Positions 49,852 to 59,265 of a DNA stretch of 64,000 nucleotides are shown piece by piece. The stretch covers positions 2,996,630 through 3,060,629 of the forward strand of contig JAPOWR010000001.1 in assembly GCA_026707545.1 (NCBI GenBank). Reading direction: 5' to 3'. The DNA is from Acidobacteriota bacterium. GTDB lineage: Bacteria > Acidobacteriota > Thermoanaerobaculia > Multivoradales > Multivoraceae. Position 1 is the first letter of the stretch. Every line of letters starts with the position of its first letter. The notes under the pieces were generated by a model, which worked only from the letters and a program-made list of their open reading frames with translations, had not been told where the DNA came from and did not search any database. Made by a program: the position numbers and the translations under genes.

Positions 49852-52388
49852 GGGTAGTAGCCGCTGATCGTCCGCGCCTTGAAGCGGCCCTTGACCTTCA
49901 CTTCGACCTCGCGGTACTCCTCGCCGCCGCCGGCCCGGTTCGACGTGTACGCCAGCAGGTACTGGGACCGCAGTTCCCGTTCGATCTCGTCGTACACGGG
50001 CGCCAGGTCTTCCGCCTTCGAGATGAAGAACGACCGCCCTCCGGTGACCTTGGCCAGGTCGTTCAGCTTGTTGCGCAGGATCATCTGGGTGCGGCCGACG
50101 CCAAGCCCGATCGTGTAGATCGGGACCGCCGAGCGCCGCGCGTACTCCTCGACGTCCGGGAAGTCGACCGTGCTCGACGTGTCCTCACCGTCCGAGAGCA
50201 GGACCAGGGCACGCCGGCCCCGAACGCCGCGGAAGTAGTAGAGACTGGTGATCAGCGCGTCGTGCAGCGCCGTGTTGCCCCGGGCGCGCAGATTCTCGAT
50301 CGAGGCGGCTACCGCGCCGACATCGGAGGTCCGGCCGATCAGCAGCGCCGGTCGCGAGGCGAAGGCGACGGCGAAGGAACGGTCCTTCGGCGTGATCAGG
50401 TTGGCCAGGAATTGAGAGGCCGTCCGGCGCGCTTCCCCGAGCGACGTCTCCATCGAACCCGAGGTGTCGATCACGACGCCGAGGGTGAGCGGCAGATCCA
50501 CGACGAGTTCGAACTTCGCCAGTTCCTGGCGGCGCCCGTCCTCCAGCACGGTGAAGTCCGTCTCGGCAAGCGAGGTCACCGGCCGGTTCGACCCGTCCAG
50601 GACCGACGTGTACAGCTCGACGAGATCGACATCCACCGTGTCCGTGAACTCGGGGGCATTGAGGAAGCGGACATCCTCGGCGCGACTGCCGTCGTCCAGC
50701 GTGGCCGCGATGGTCAGGTAGACGAGCTCCTGCGGGCCGGCTGCGGGCACGTCGATCTCAGCCCTCCAGGGCGGTCTCTTCAGCACCGACTGGACGTCCT
50801 CGCCGACCCGGAACTCGACTTCCTCCACCAGGCGCTCTTCCGGCACGACGATCGTTGCCGCGGCCTCCACCTTTCCCGACACGCCGACACCCCGCCTCGG
50901 CTCGCTGATCTGAACCCGCAACTCGCCCCGCTGCTGGTTCAGGATCAGCTCATCCGAGGCGACGACCTCACGTTCTTCGTTGAGCCCCTCGACCCGGACC
51001 ACCTGCTCGGTCGGGTACCTCGAGAGCCGCACCTCGGCGGTAAACGGCGGACGGCGGCGGGTGACCTGCAGCACCCCGTCAACGAGGAACCTCATGGCCA
51101 CGATCTCGTCCCCGGTCACCAGGGTTTCCGCCCGCCAGAGACCGAGGACGACCTCACTCTCCGGCGGCACCAGGACCAGCCCGCTTTCCGCATCGAGTGC
51201 GGTCTCCGGCAAATCCCTGACCAACTGCTCCGCGGCAAGGATGAGTCGACGGCGATCCTCCGGACTCGCCGGCTCCGTCTGCGGCGTCCAGGGCACCTCG
51301 ATTGGTACCGCACCGTAGGCCGCCGCGCCACTGATCTCGTCCCGCACCAGGAACCTCACCAGCACGACCGAACCCGGACGCAGAAGGTGTTCCACGGGCA
51401 GAGCCAGGGAACGATCCTCCGGCGGCGCGCCGGAAAGGAAGCGGACCCTGAAGACATCGAAGACTCTTCCAGGCTGCTCGACGACGCCCTGCACGTTGAT
51501 CCGAACCTGCTCTCTGCCGGTGTCGTCCACGAAGGGTTCGTAGGCGGCGCCCGGCGGCAGGGACAGCAGGACCCGGGTCAGAATGCGCTGACCCTGCTGC
51601 ACCGGGAAGGTGACGATCGGATCCTCGAGCTCGAGCGCCGGCCCCGCCTGCACCTCGTCCGCCGCGGCCGCCGACGCCCAGGCATCGAGATCCGCGGGGG
51701 GCTCCAGCCACCTCATGAGGCCGGCAGTCGAGGGCCGCTGGCGCCGGAAGTCGAACAGGCCCCAGATGCCGGTGGCCCGGTCGACCCGCCGTGCCTCCTC
51801 GCACACCTGCAGGTCGAAGCGGCGGGCCCGGAGCAGACCCCGGAGCTCTTCGTACTGCTCGAGCCAGTACTCCATCTCCGGCATGTACAGTGCCCGCTTC
51901 GTGTAGTCGGGCAACCAGAGTTGGAACGCCTCGTTCGGCTTCGGCTGGAAGACGACCAGGTTCTCGTGCTCCCCCTCCTCCGGCCCGTAGCGCCAGATCT
52001 CGAGCGGCCGGAAGGTCTGATCGCAGTCGACCGGTTCGATGTGGTCCGGTTGCCCGTGCAGAAACAGCAACCGCGCCCGGACATCGAAGAAGGGCACAGC
52101 CGACTGGCGGACCCGTCGACGGCGCTGCTCGATGCCCTCGGCGATCTGGCCCCGACTCAGGAAGGCCTCGATGTACTCACGCCGCGACGGCGGAGCCAGG
52201 TCCTGCACCCGCTGCAACTCCGCCGGCGCCAGCAGGAACTGGGGCCCATCCAGAAAGAACTCCCGTTCTCCGTCGCTCCACTCGGAAAGACGCCAGCCGG
52301 CCTCCTGGGCGGCAACCGACCCCGGCACGAGGCAGGCCGCAACGAGAAGCAGCCGGCGGATCCGCGATCCAAGTCTGTGCGGCCTCAC
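49848..52388 (-). CDS. Secreted protein with GWxTD-like N-terminus and VWFA domain
   Basis: 846 residues from GTG, overlapping the DUF420 gene stop by four bases. Signal peptide about 1-27 (LLLVAACLVPGSVAAQ). Residues 60-190 resemble the GWxTD domain: PSRREYIEAFLSRG followed by FFDVRARLLFLHGQPDHIEPVDC and LEIWRYG. A middle region of about 400 residues has Ig-like strand patterns. From about 585 the acidobacterial VWFA-related module begins (VDLVELYTSVLDGSNRPVTSLAETDFTVLEDG), leading to a von Willebrand A domain with an intact MIDAS (VVIDTSGSMET) and LLSDGEDT. The C-terminus (SQYLLAYTS...TISGYYP) is typical of this family. An envelope or extracellular binding role is likely; no enzymatic motif seen. 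Confidence 0.8.
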   Translation of the reverse strand: MRPHRLGSRIRRLLLVAACLVPGSVAAQEAGWRLSEWSDGEREFFLDGPQFLLAPAELQRVQDLAPPSRREYIEAFLSRGQIAEGIEQRRRRVRQSAVPFFDVRARLLFLHGQPDHIEPVDCDQTFRPLEIWRYGPEEGEHENLVVFQPKPNEAFQLWLPDYTKRALYMPEMEYWLEQYEELRGLLRARRFDLQVCEEARRVDRATGIWGLFDFRRQRPSTAGLMRWLEPPADLDAWASAAAADEVQAGPALELEDPIVTFPVQQGQRILTRVLLSLPPGAAYEPFVDDTGREQVRINVQGVVEQPGRVFDVFRVRFLSGAPPEDRSLALPVEHLLRPGSVVLVRFLVRDEISGAAAYGAVPIEVPWTPQTEPASPEDRRRLILAAEQLVRDLPETALDAESGLVLVPPESEVVLGLWRAETLVTGDEIVAMRFLVDGVLQVTRRRPPFTAEVRLSRYPTEQVVRVEGLNEEREVVASDELILNQQRGELRVQISEPRRGVGVSGKVEAAATIVVPEERLVEEVEFRVGEDVQSVLKRPPWRAEIDVPAAGPQELVYLTIAATLDDGSRAEDVRFLNAPEFTDTVDVDLVELYTSVLDGSNRPVTSLAETDFTVLEDGRRQELAKFELVVDLPLTLGVVIDTSGSMETSLGEARRTASQFLANLITPKDRSFAVAFASRPALLIGRTSDVGAVAASIENLRARGNTALHDALITSLYYFRGVRGRRALVLLSDGEDTSSTVDFPDVEEYARRSAVPIYTIGLGVGRTQMILRNKLNDLAKVTGGRSFFISKAEDLAPVYDEIERELRSQYLLAYTSNRAGGGEEYREVEVKVKGRFKARTISGYYP

Positions 52389-52795
52389 CACGACATGCGA
52401 TACAGCATCCAGTACACAACGACCCCGGTCACCGACACGTAGAGCCAGATCGGCAGGGTGACGCGCGCGATCTTGCGATGCCGGTCGTACCGGCCCCGAA
52501 GGCCCAGATAGACCGTGATCAACGCCAGCGGCGGCACTGCCGCGGCGAGCACCGTGTGGGTCAGGAGGATGCCGAGATAGACGGTCCGTACGGTCCCCTC
52601 GCCCTCGAAGTGAACCGAGCCGACCTGGTAGTGGTAGTAGAGGTACGAGACAAGGAAAGCCGCCGAGCACCCGAGCGCCGTCAGCATGACCTGTTTGTGG
52701 CGCTCGCGCCGACCCTGCCGGATCAGGATGTAGCCGGTCACCAGCAGCGTCGCCGCAGTGGCGTTCAGGATGGCGTTGAGGGTCGGCAGGTGCAT
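52385..52795 (-). CDS. DUF420 membrane protein (CtaM/YozB-like)
   Basis: 136 residues with four membrane segments (about 8-26, 38-56, 71-92 and 108-130). Conserved DUF420 positions are visible: NAILNATAATLLVTGYILIRQGRRERHKQVM, YYHYQVGSVHFEG, THTVLAA and HRKIARVTLPIWLYVSVTGVVVYWMLY with several histidines suited to metal or haem binding. Gram-positive relatives (CtaM) are needed to mature a cytochrome aa3 oxidase. No oxidase gene is present in the window, so the role here is inferred only from the family. ATG start; coupled to the downstream secreted VWFA protein. Confidence 0.85.
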   Translation of the reverse strand: MHLPTLNAILNATAATLLVTGYILIRQGRRERHKQVMLTALGCSAAFLVSYLYYHYQVGSVHFEGEGTVRTVYLGILLTHTVLAAAVPPLALITVYLGLRGRYDRHRKIARVTLPIWLYVSVTGVVVYWMLYRMSW

Positions 52796-52864
52796 CGGGC
52801 ATGAGCTTAGCCGGGTAAATGCACGGATTGTGCCGGGTCCGGCGCTCCCGGGAATGCCGGGCCG

Positions 52865-53932
52865 CTACCGCTCCGCGGCCCTCCGCTCCCGCCAGTACCG
52901 CACCTGCCACCGCGCCACGTTGCGGTTGTGCTCGGCCAGGGTCTCGGCAAAGACGTGAGTGCCGTCGTTGCGGCTGACGAAGTAGAGGTACGGCACGTCG
53001 GCGGGCTCCGCCGCGGCGCGCAGGCTGTGCTCGCCGGGCGAGCAGATCGGACCCGGCGGCAGGCCGGGGTGGATGTAGGTGTTGTAGGGCGAGTCGAGTT
53101 CGAGGTCCCGCCGGCGCAGGTTGCCGTCCCAGGTGCCGGCCATCTTCAGCGCGTAGATGATCGTCGGGTCCGCGTAGAGGCCGATGCCGCGGTCGAGGCG
53201 GTTGTGGAAGACGGCCGCTACGAGGGGCCGCTCGGCGACAGCACCGGCCTCCTTCTCCACGATGCTGGCCAGGGTCACTAGCGAGCGGACATCGAGTCCA
53301 CGCCCGGACGCCGGCGGCAGATGGTCCTCCACCCGCCGGCGGAAGTTGCGCACCATCGCCTCGACGATCTCCTGTTCCCCGACACCTGCCGGAAACGCGT
53401 AGGTGTCGGGGAAGAGGTAGCCCTCCAGCGACTCCGCCTTCGGGTCGAGGTCCGCGATCGGGGCCGGGGAGGACATCGCCGCAACGAACGCGTCCAGCTC
53501 TCCGAAGCCCTCCGAGGCCAGGCGCTCCGCCGTTTCCCGCAGGGTCAGACCCTCGACCACCGTCACCGGGTAGGTCACGACCTCGCCCCGGATCACGAGC
53601 TCAAGCGCTTCCACCGTGCTCATCGGCTGCTCGAAACGGTACTCGCCGGCCTGCAACACGTCCTCGGGGCGCCGGTAGTCGAGATAGAGACGCGCCAGTA
53701 GTGGATCGCCGATGACGCCCGCCGCGGACAACTGGTCGAGGATCGAGGTCAGGGGCGCGCCGCGTTCGATCACCAACTCCACGACGTCCGAACCCCGCGG
53801 CCGCTCGAGTTCCCGTTCCGCCCATGCGACCAGGCCGACCGCACCGATCGCCGCGGCAGCCAGGAGCGCGACGGCTGCGGCGACCGTCCACCAGAGCACT
53901 CGCCGGCGGCGAACTGTCGGCCGTTCGCTCAT
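52865..53932 (-). CDS. mltG: Endolytic murein transglycosylase
   Basis: 355 residues. A single N-terminal membrane anchor (about 13-37) places the rest in the periplasm. A LysM-like region follows, then the YceG/MltG catalytic domain with VVEGLTLRETAERLA, ESLEGYLFPDTYAF and the catalytic Glu226 in LASIVEKEAG; the C-terminal DSPYNTYIHPGLPPGPICSPG is also diagnostic. MltG cuts nascent glycan strands and sets their length. It is coupled to ruvX by an ATGA overlap; mltG and ruvX are neighbours in many bacteria. Confidence 0.95.
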   Translation of the reverse strand: MSERPTVRRRRVLWWTVAAAVALLAAAAIGAVGLVAWAERELERPRGSDVVELVIERGAPLTSILDQLSAAGVIGDPLLARLYLDYRRPEDVLQAGEYRFEQPMSTVEALELVIRGEVVTYPVTVVEGLTLRETAERLASEGFGELDAFVAAMSSPAPIADLDPKAESLEGYLFPDTYAFPAGVGEQEIVEAMVRNFRRRVEDHLPPASGRGLDVRSLVTLASIVEKEAGAVAERPLVAAVFHNRLDRGIGLYADPTIIYALKMAGTWDGNLRRRDLELDSPYNTYIHPGLPPGPICSPGEHSLRAAAEPADVPYLYFVSRNDGTHVFAETLAEHNRNVARWQVRYWRERRAAER

Positions 53933-54342
53933 CCGCGCTCCTGGTCGAGCGCTTCCTGGAGCAGAATCTGGGCGGCGACCGCGTCGACACGCTCAGGGTA
54001 GCGCCGCGGATCGACGCCGGCCGCGCGGAGCCGGCGCTCAGCTTCGACCGAGGTCAACGACTCGTCGACGGTACGTACGGGCAGGTCACAGGCCTCACCC
54101 AACTTGCCCGCGAACACACGCGCCCTCTCGGCCGCTGACCCGACGGAACCATCCAGCCGGCGTGGCTCGCCTACGACGAGCACGTCCGTATCCGACTCGG
54201 ACGCCAGTGCCTTGAGTTCGGCGATCAGCTGCCGGTCGCTGGTGCGCCGGAGGGTCGTGTGCGGCACCGCAACGCCGACCCTGGAATCGCCTACCGCGAC
54301 GCCGACTCTCTTCGCGCCGATGTCGATTCCGAGAAACCGCAC
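53929..54342 (-). CDS. ruvX: RuvX/YqgF RNase H-like nuclease
   Basis: 137 residues from GTG, matching E. coli YqgF (138). RNase H-fold with LGIDIGAKRVGVAVGD (first Asp), VVGEPRRLDGSVG, VDESLTSVEAERRL and the C-terminal DAVAAQILLQEAL that completes the acidic site. Originally proposed as a Holliday-junction resolvase, it is also known to take part in 16S rRNA 5'-end maturation. Its stop overlaps the mltG start. The 142 bases upstream are shared with the divergent lptD gene and must hold both promoters; I see no clear hexamers there. Confidence 0.94.
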   Translation of the reverse strand: MRFLGIDIGAKRVGVAVGDSRVGVAVPHTTLRRTSDRQLIAELKALASESDTDVLVVGEPRRLDGSVGSAAERARVFAGKLGEACDLPVRTVDESLTSVEAERRLRAAGVDPRRYPERVDAVAAQILLQEALDQERG

Positions 54343-54484
54343 AACGCAGCCACTCTGAAGCCGGCCACAGGGACTGTCAACCGCCTCAGGCGCGTTACGA
54401 TGGGAAAGCCCGACGCCCCCTGGGCCGGTGTCGCCGCGAGACTTGCCGCCTGTCATCCCGATTCCAAGCTAGGCCATCGTCGGA

Positions 54485-56806
54485 ATGCGTACCGCTGATA
54501 TCCAGCGCCTGATCGTCACTCTGGCTCTGGCCCTGATGCTGGGCGCGTCGGGAACGGCCGCGCAGGAGTCGGCCGTCGAAGAGCCCGACGCGTCGGGAGA
54601 CGCGGAAACCGACGCTACCGACGGGCCGCCCAGGCCTGACGACGCGAACGACTTCATCTTCGAGATCGAGGACGAGTCCGGCACCGCCACGGTCGAGGGT
54701 TGGGCCGGCCACATGGAGGGCTTCCTGGAAGGGCCGCAGGTCATGTCGGAGGGATTCTCAATCCGCCTGCGCGATCTCCAGGCCTCTGGCGAGACGGCGT
54801 TCTACGACCCGGAGAACCAGACGCTCCGGGCAGAAGGGAACGTCACCCTGAGCCGCGGCAACGAGGTCCTCCAGGGATCACGCCTCGAGCTGGATCTGAC
54901 CTCCGAAACCGCCTCGGTCTTCGATGTCGAGGGGAGCATCGGCACCGACTTCTTCTTCAGCGGCTCCGCAATCCACGCTCACGGTGAAGACCGCTTCACG
55001 ATCCTCGATGCCCAGTTCACAGCCTGCGAGGTCGAGGACGGCGAGACTCCAGACTGGAGCTTCCGCACGAAGCAAGTCAACGTGAACGCGACTGGCTACG
55101 CGAAGGCCCGCGGCCTCTCGTTCCGGGTCAGGAAGGCGCCGCTCATCTACCTGCCCTACATGATGTTGCCGGTGAAGAGTTCCCGCGTGAGCGGCTTCCT
55201 GACGCCGAAGCCGGGGTTCTCCACCCGCCGCGGCCCCTCCCTCGGCATCGCGTACTTCTGGGCGATCAACAGGAGCTACGACGCCACCGTCAACGTCGAC
55301 CTCTACGCCGGCGCCCCGGCCGGCGGCACGAACGCCTTCTCCAGCAGGCCCTTCTGGGGCCTCGGAACTGAGTTCCGATACCGGCCCAGCGAGGGGACCG
55401 AGGGGATCTTCGACGGCTACCTGATCGACGACACGGAGCTGGACGAGAAGCGTTGGCGAGTTCGCTGGAACCACCAGTCGGAGCAACTGCCCGCAGGATT
55501 CCGTGCCGTGGTCCGCGTCGAAGACGTGTCCGATTTCGACTTCTTCCGCGACTTCGAGCGGAGAGTCGATCGCAATAGCAAGCGCCAGCTGTACTCGACC
55601 GCCTTCATGAGCGGGAACTGGGGCAACCACTCGCTCAACGTCCAGCTCGATCAACGCAAGACGTTCATCTCGGCTGAGCGCACCATCGAACTGCGCCAGC
55701 TACCCGAGATCGAGTACAAACTGCGCTCCACCCGGCTTGGCGAGTCGCCCCTGTACGCGCAGATGAAGAGTTCGCTGCACTACCTGGACACCAACCGCTC
55801 GGCCCGACGGGCGGGTCGCTACGCGCGCGCCAACCTGGTGCCGGAACTCAGCGTGCCGATACCGGTGACGACCTGGCTTTCGCTGTCGCTAACAGCCGGC
55901 GGTCACCTGACCTGGTACGGCGACAGCCTGATCACGTCCGAGGAACGACGAGCCACGGTGACCGACACGGACTTCCGTGGCGAGGATCTGATGCGCATCG
56001 TCCCGATAGCCAGCGCCGAGATCATCGGCCCGGGGTTCTCCCGGATCTTCGATCTCGCGGAGGGTGGGCGCTACTCGCGGATGAAGCACGTCATCGAGCC
56101 GCGAATCGTCTATGACTACTTCGACAGCTTCGACGACCGCACCCGCATCCCGCTGTTCGACGAGATCGACAGACAGCGTGGCAGGAATGTCGCCCGTTTC
56201 AGCCTGTTCAACCGCCTGCTCGTCAAGCCGGCCGATCCGGACGAGGGCAGCGCCTTCGAGATCCTCTCGTTCGAGTTGTTTCGGGACCTGTCGCTCGACA
56301 CCGAGATACCCCTGCTGCGTTCTCGGGACCGTTCGCTCACCAGTCAGAACGGTCCGGTCGGCGCCCTGCTGCGGTTCAATCCGTCCCGGCGCACGGGAGT
56401 CCGCTTCGACGCGCTCTACGACACCCTGTACTCGCAATTCTCCAGGACCGGGATCTCGGCAAGTCTTGGTATCGGCGACACGAGTTCGCTCGGCATTCGC
56501 TGGGCGGTGCGACGCAACCCCGAACTGGACACGACGCGCCGCCACCACGTGCAGGTTTCGGCAGGCCTTGCACTGATCCCGAGCAAGCTGAGCCTGAACA
56601 CCATGGTGAGCTACGACATCGAGCAGCAACTCATCCAGATGCAGCGCCATGTCGTGGACTACCGGGGCTGCTGCTTCGGACTCCGCCTGGAGGTCGCGAA
56701 CTTCCGCACGCTTCTCCGCCAGGACACCCAGTACCGGCTGCTGGTGACGCTCAAGAGCATCGGCTCCTTCTTCGACATCACCGGCGGCCAGAGCGAGACG
56801 TTGTGA
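54485..56806 (+). CDS. lptD: LPS-assembly outer-membrane protein LptD (OstA family)
   Basis: 773 residues. Signal peptide about 8-27 (LIVTLALALMLGASGTAAQ). Residues 85-200 form the OstA/LptA-like beta-jellyroll (GETAFYDPENQTLRAEGNVTLSRGNEVLQGSRLELDL). The LptD barrel region starts at about 215 with APLIYLPYMMLPVKSSRVSGFLTPKPGFSTRRG, then long alternating strands to the C-terminus. It inserts LPS in the outer leaflet together with the lipoprotein LptE. Cysteines are few (one in the N-domain, a CC pair near residue 725), so the E. coli disulfide pattern is at most partly kept. Followed by sugar-nucleotide genes with a four-base overlap, linking LPS export with O-antigen sugar synthesis. Confidence 0.93.
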   Translation: MRTADIQRLIVTLALALMLGASGTAAQESAVEEPDASGDAETDATDGPPRPDDANDFIFEIEDESGTATVEGWAGHMEGFLEGPQVMSEGFSIRLRDLQASGETAFYDPENQTLRAEGNVTLSRGNEVLQGSRLELDLTSETASVFDVEGSIGTDFFFSGSAIHAHGEDRFTILDAQFTACEVEDGETPDWSFRTKQVNVNATGYAKARGLSFRVRKAPLIYLPYMMLPVKSSRVSGFLTPKPGFSTRRGPSLGIAYFWAINRSYDATVNVDLYAGAPAGGTNAFSSRPFWGLGTEFRYRPSEGTEGIFDGYLIDDTELDEKRWRVRWNHQSEQLPAGFRAVVRVEDVSDFDFFRDFERRVDRNSKRQLYSTAFMSGNWGNHSLNVQLDQRKTFISAERTIELRQLPEIEYKLRSTRLGESPLYAQMKSSLHYLDTNRSARRAGRYARANLVPELSVPIPVTTWLSLSLTAGGHLTWYGDSLITSEERRATVTDTDFRGEDLMRIVPIASAEIIGPGFSRIFDLAEGGRYSRMKHVIEPRIVYDYFDSFDDRTRIPLFDEIDRQRGRNVARFSLFNRLLVKPADPDEGSAFEILSFELFRDLSLDTEIPLLRSRDRSLTSQNGPVGALLRFNPSRRTGVRFDALYDTLYSQFSRTGISASLGIGDTSSLGIRWAVRRNPELDTTRRHHVQVSAGLALIPSKLSLNTMVSYDIEQQLIQMQRHVVDYRGCCFGLRLEVANFRTLLRQDTQYRLLVTLKSIGSFFDITGGQSETL

Positions 56807-57678
56807 CCAGGGACACCGGCGACGCTCCCAGGGCGGTCGTGCTGGGAGCAGCGGGCCAGCTAGGACGCGAAGTCGTCGACGAACTCCGGCGGCGCGGCAC
56901 GGAAGTGCTCGCCGCCGACCGCAATCGAGCGGATCTACGCGATACCGACGGGACCGCCGCGCTCGCCGCAGAGTTCCGAGCACGCGCCATCTACAACTGT
57001 GCGGCGTACACGGATGTCGACCGCTGCGAAAGCGACCTGGATCGGGCGATGGAGGTCAACGGTAGCGCGCCCGAACGGCTGGCGGCGGCTCTGCCCTCCA
57101 GTTGCCGCATGATCCACATCTCGACCGACTACGTGTTCGACGGCCTCGGCCACCGTCCCTACCGCGAGGAGGACCCCACCTCGCCGCGGACCGCGTACGG
57201 CCGTTCGAAGCTCCACGGCGAGCGAGGCGTTCTCGACGCCGGCGGTCTCGTCGTCCGAACGAGCTGGCTGTTCGGACCCGAGGGCAGGAACTTCGTCTCG
57301 GCGATCGCTTCGCGCATCGGCGAGGGCACGCCGGCGCGCGTGGTGTCCGATCAGGTCGGCTGCCCCACGTACGCTCCCTATCTGGCCCGGGCGCTGGTCG
57401 ATCTCGCCGGCGTCGGCGCCTCCGGCATCGTCCACTACTGCAACGCGCCGGCTGTGTCCTGGCACGGTTTCGCACTCGCCATTGCCGACGCCCTGCGACT
57501 GAGCGTTCCCATCACGCCGATCCCGTCCTCCGAACTGAGCCGGCCGGCCGTGCGGCCGGCGTACTCCGTCCTGGACACCTCGCGTTTCGAAACCCTGGCG
57601 AGTCGCGGCGTCGAGCCCTGGCGACCCGGTCTGGAGGACTACTTCGAGCGCCTCCGGCAAGGCAAGGCCGAGTCGTGA
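56803..57678 (+). CDS. rmlD: dTDP-4-dehydrorhamnose reductase
   Basis: 291 residues from a GTG overlapping the lptD stop (GTGA). Short-chain reductase of the RmlD family: VLGAAGQLGREVVDELRR, AIYNCAAYTDVDRCESD, the catalytic HISTDYVFDG and YGRSK, and VVRTSWLFGPEGRNFV. It makes dTDP-L-rhamnose with NADPH. The rmlA, B and C genes are not in the window, so another deoxysugar cannot be excluded, but the motif set is classical. Coupled at its 3' end to the next reductase gene by another GTGA overlap. Confidence 0.93.
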   Translation: MTRDTGDAPRAVVLGAAGQLGREVVDELRRRGTEVLAADRNRADLRDTDGTAALAAEFRARAIYNCAAYTDVDRCESDLDRAMEVNGSAPERLAAALPSSCRMIHISTDYVFDGLGHRPYREEDPTSPRTAYGRSKLHGERGVLDAGGLVVRTSWLFGPEGRNFVSAIASRIGEGTPARVVSDQVGCPTYAPYLARALVDLAGVGASGIVHYCNAPAVSWHGFALAIADALRLSVPITPIPSSELSRPAVRPAYSVLDTSRFETLASRGVEPWRPGLEDYFERLRQGKAES

Positions 57679-58613
57679 CCCGCGTTCTCGTCACCGGCGC
57701 CGAAGGCTTCGTCGGCCGGCGCCTCGTGCCCCGGCTGCTCGAGCGCGGCGCCACCGTCATCGCCTGTCATGGCCCCGGCATCGCCCCAGCCGACCCCTGG
57801 ATCTCGACGCCACCACCGGCGAGGTGCGACCGGGTGGAACTCGACATCTGTGACCGCGGAGCGGTGGAACACGTCCTTGGGGACCATGCGCCGGACGCTG
57901 TGGTGCATCTCGCCGGGCTTTCCGATGTGGGTGCCTCGTGGCAGCGAATCGACGACTACTACCGGGTCAACGTGGAGGGAACCGAGTTCGTCGCGGCAGC
58001 GGCGCGAGCGGTTCCCGGGACGTGCCGGCTGATCGTCGCGTCGAGCGCCGAGGTCTACGGGAAGGTTCCCGAGAGCGAGCTCCCCGTCGGGGAGGACAGG
58101 CCCCTCCGCCCGCGGTCCCCCTATGCGATGACGAAGGCCTCCGTCGAACGGCTGACACTTGACGGGGGCGCTATTGCGGCGCGCTCCTTCAACCTGATTG
58201 GCCCCGGCCAGAGCGTGCAGTTCGCATTGCCTTCCTTCGCGTCGCAACTCGCGGAGATCGAGGCCGGGCGCAGGGAACCCGTGCTGCGGGTCGGCAACCT
58301 GACTTCACGCCGCGACTTCATCCACGTCGACGACGGCGCCGACGCCTACGCGGTTCTCGTCGAACGCGGCGAACCGGGCAGCGCCTACAACATCGCCCGC
58401 GGCGAAGCGATCGAACTGGCCGCGGCGCTCCGTCGACTGATCGAGATCAGTGGAGTGACGGCCGAGGTCCTTGAGGATCCGGACCGCCTGCGGCCCGCCG
58501 ACGTCCCCGTCCTGTGCGGTGACGGAAGCCGCCTCCGCGCCCTGGGTTGGCACCCCCGGCGCAGTTTCGATCAGGCTCTGGAAGCGATCTGGGAGGAGGC
58601 CAGACTGGCGTAG
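57675..58613 (+). CDS. NAD-dependent epimerase/dehydratase, GDP-6-deoxy-D-mannose reductase-like
   Basis: 312 residues from GTG. Extended SDR with VTGAEGFVGRRLVPRL, VVHLAGLSDVGASW, the catalytic Ser/Tyr/Lys set in VASSAEVYG and PYAMTKASVE, and SFNLIGPGQS. The SAEVYG...NLIGPGQS arrangement and RRDFIHVDDGADAY match Rmd-type enzymes that make GDP-D-rhamnose, or related GDP-mannose 4,6-dehydratases. Since it lies directly after rmlD it may supply a second 6-deoxyhexose for the same O-chain. Six bases separate its stop from the convergent ogt gene. Confidence 0.83.
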   Translation: MTRVLVTGAEGFVGRRLVPRLLERGATVIACHGPGIAPADPWISTPPPARCDRVELDICDRGAVEHVLGDHAPDAVVHLAGLSDVGASWQRIDDYYRVNVEGTEFVAAAARAVPGTCRLIVASSAEVYGKVPESELPVGEDRPLRPRSPYAMTKASVERLTLDGGAIAARSFNLIGPGQSVQFALPSFASQLAEIEAGRREPVLRVGNLTSRRDFIHVDDGADAYAVLVERGEPGSAYNIARGEAIELAAALRRLIEISGVTAEVLEDPDRLRPADVPVLCGDGSRLRALGWHPRRSFDQALEAIWEEARLA

Positions 58614-58618
58614 CTGGC

Positions 58619-59188
58619 CTAGCCGGCCCTGTTGGCCCGCTCCAGGGCGAGTAGCTGAGCCTTGCGCTCCGTGCCGCCGATGTAGGAACCCGGACCGCTC
58701 CGGCGCGGCACGACACGGTGGCAGGGAACGAGGATCGGCAAGGGGTTGGCCATCAGCTTCGACCGGATCAACCGATAGGCCCCCGTCCGTCCCGATGACG
58801 TCGCCACGTTGCGGTAGGTGCGCGTCAGACCGTACGGAATCCGCGCCGTCTCCTGGAAGATCCGGCGCGAAAGGGCGTCCAAGCCGATCCGGTCGAGATC
58901 GTAGGGCAGATCCAGATTGCGCCGCGCGCCGGCAAAGTACTCCGACAGCCGGCCTAGCGCCTCGTCGATGAAGTCGGTCGTCTTCACCGCGCCCAGCGAG
59001 GGGAACAGCGCTTTCTCCGTATCCTCCGGGTCGATGACCAGGCGCGTCACCAGCCGGCCCATGAACTCGAGACCGAGGTAACCGAGCGGTGAGGGAATCA
59101 GGACGCGGAGCGGCTCAACCGTGCGTGCCGCGGGCCATGCCGGCGCACCGGCCGGCGCCTGCGCAGGGCTCACGATCTCTTGGGCCAC
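58619..59188 (-). CDS. ogt: Methylated-DNA--protein-cysteine methyltransferase
   Basis: 189 residues from GTG. Suicide repair protein that moves the methyl from O6-methylguanine to its own Cys156 in VPCHRVV. The helix-turn-helix block YGLTRTYRNVATSSGRTGAYRLI and the C-terminal GSYIGGTERKAQLLALE are complete. There is no Ada N-terminal zinc domain. The first 25 residues are Pro/Ala-rich and divergent; a GTG six codons downstream is an alternative start. Single gene with no obvious operon partner. The 77 bases upstream show nothing I can name. Confidence 0.93.
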   Translation of the reverse strand: MAQEIVSPAQAPAGAPAWPAARTVEPLRVLIPSPLGYLGLEFMGRLVTRLVIDPEDTEKALFPSLGAVKTTDFIDEALGRLSEYFAGARRNLDLPYDLDRIGLDALSRRIFQETARIPYGLTRTYRNVATSSGRTGAYRLIRSKLMANPLPILVPCHRVVPRRSGPGSYIGGTERKAQLLALERANRAG

Positions 59189-59265
59189 AATAAGTCATGG
59201 TAGCATGGCAACTTGTCTATGTCCAAGCGGATGGCGTGCCCAAGCGACCCGGTAACCGGTCGCCG

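Noticed and set aside
50262..52442. A 726-codon plus-strand open frame opposite the VWFA/GWxTD-like gene
   Set aside because: Arg/Gln/His/Pro-rich antisense translation without domains; the minus strand carries the recognisable signal peptide, VWFA motifs and overlaps with neighbours.
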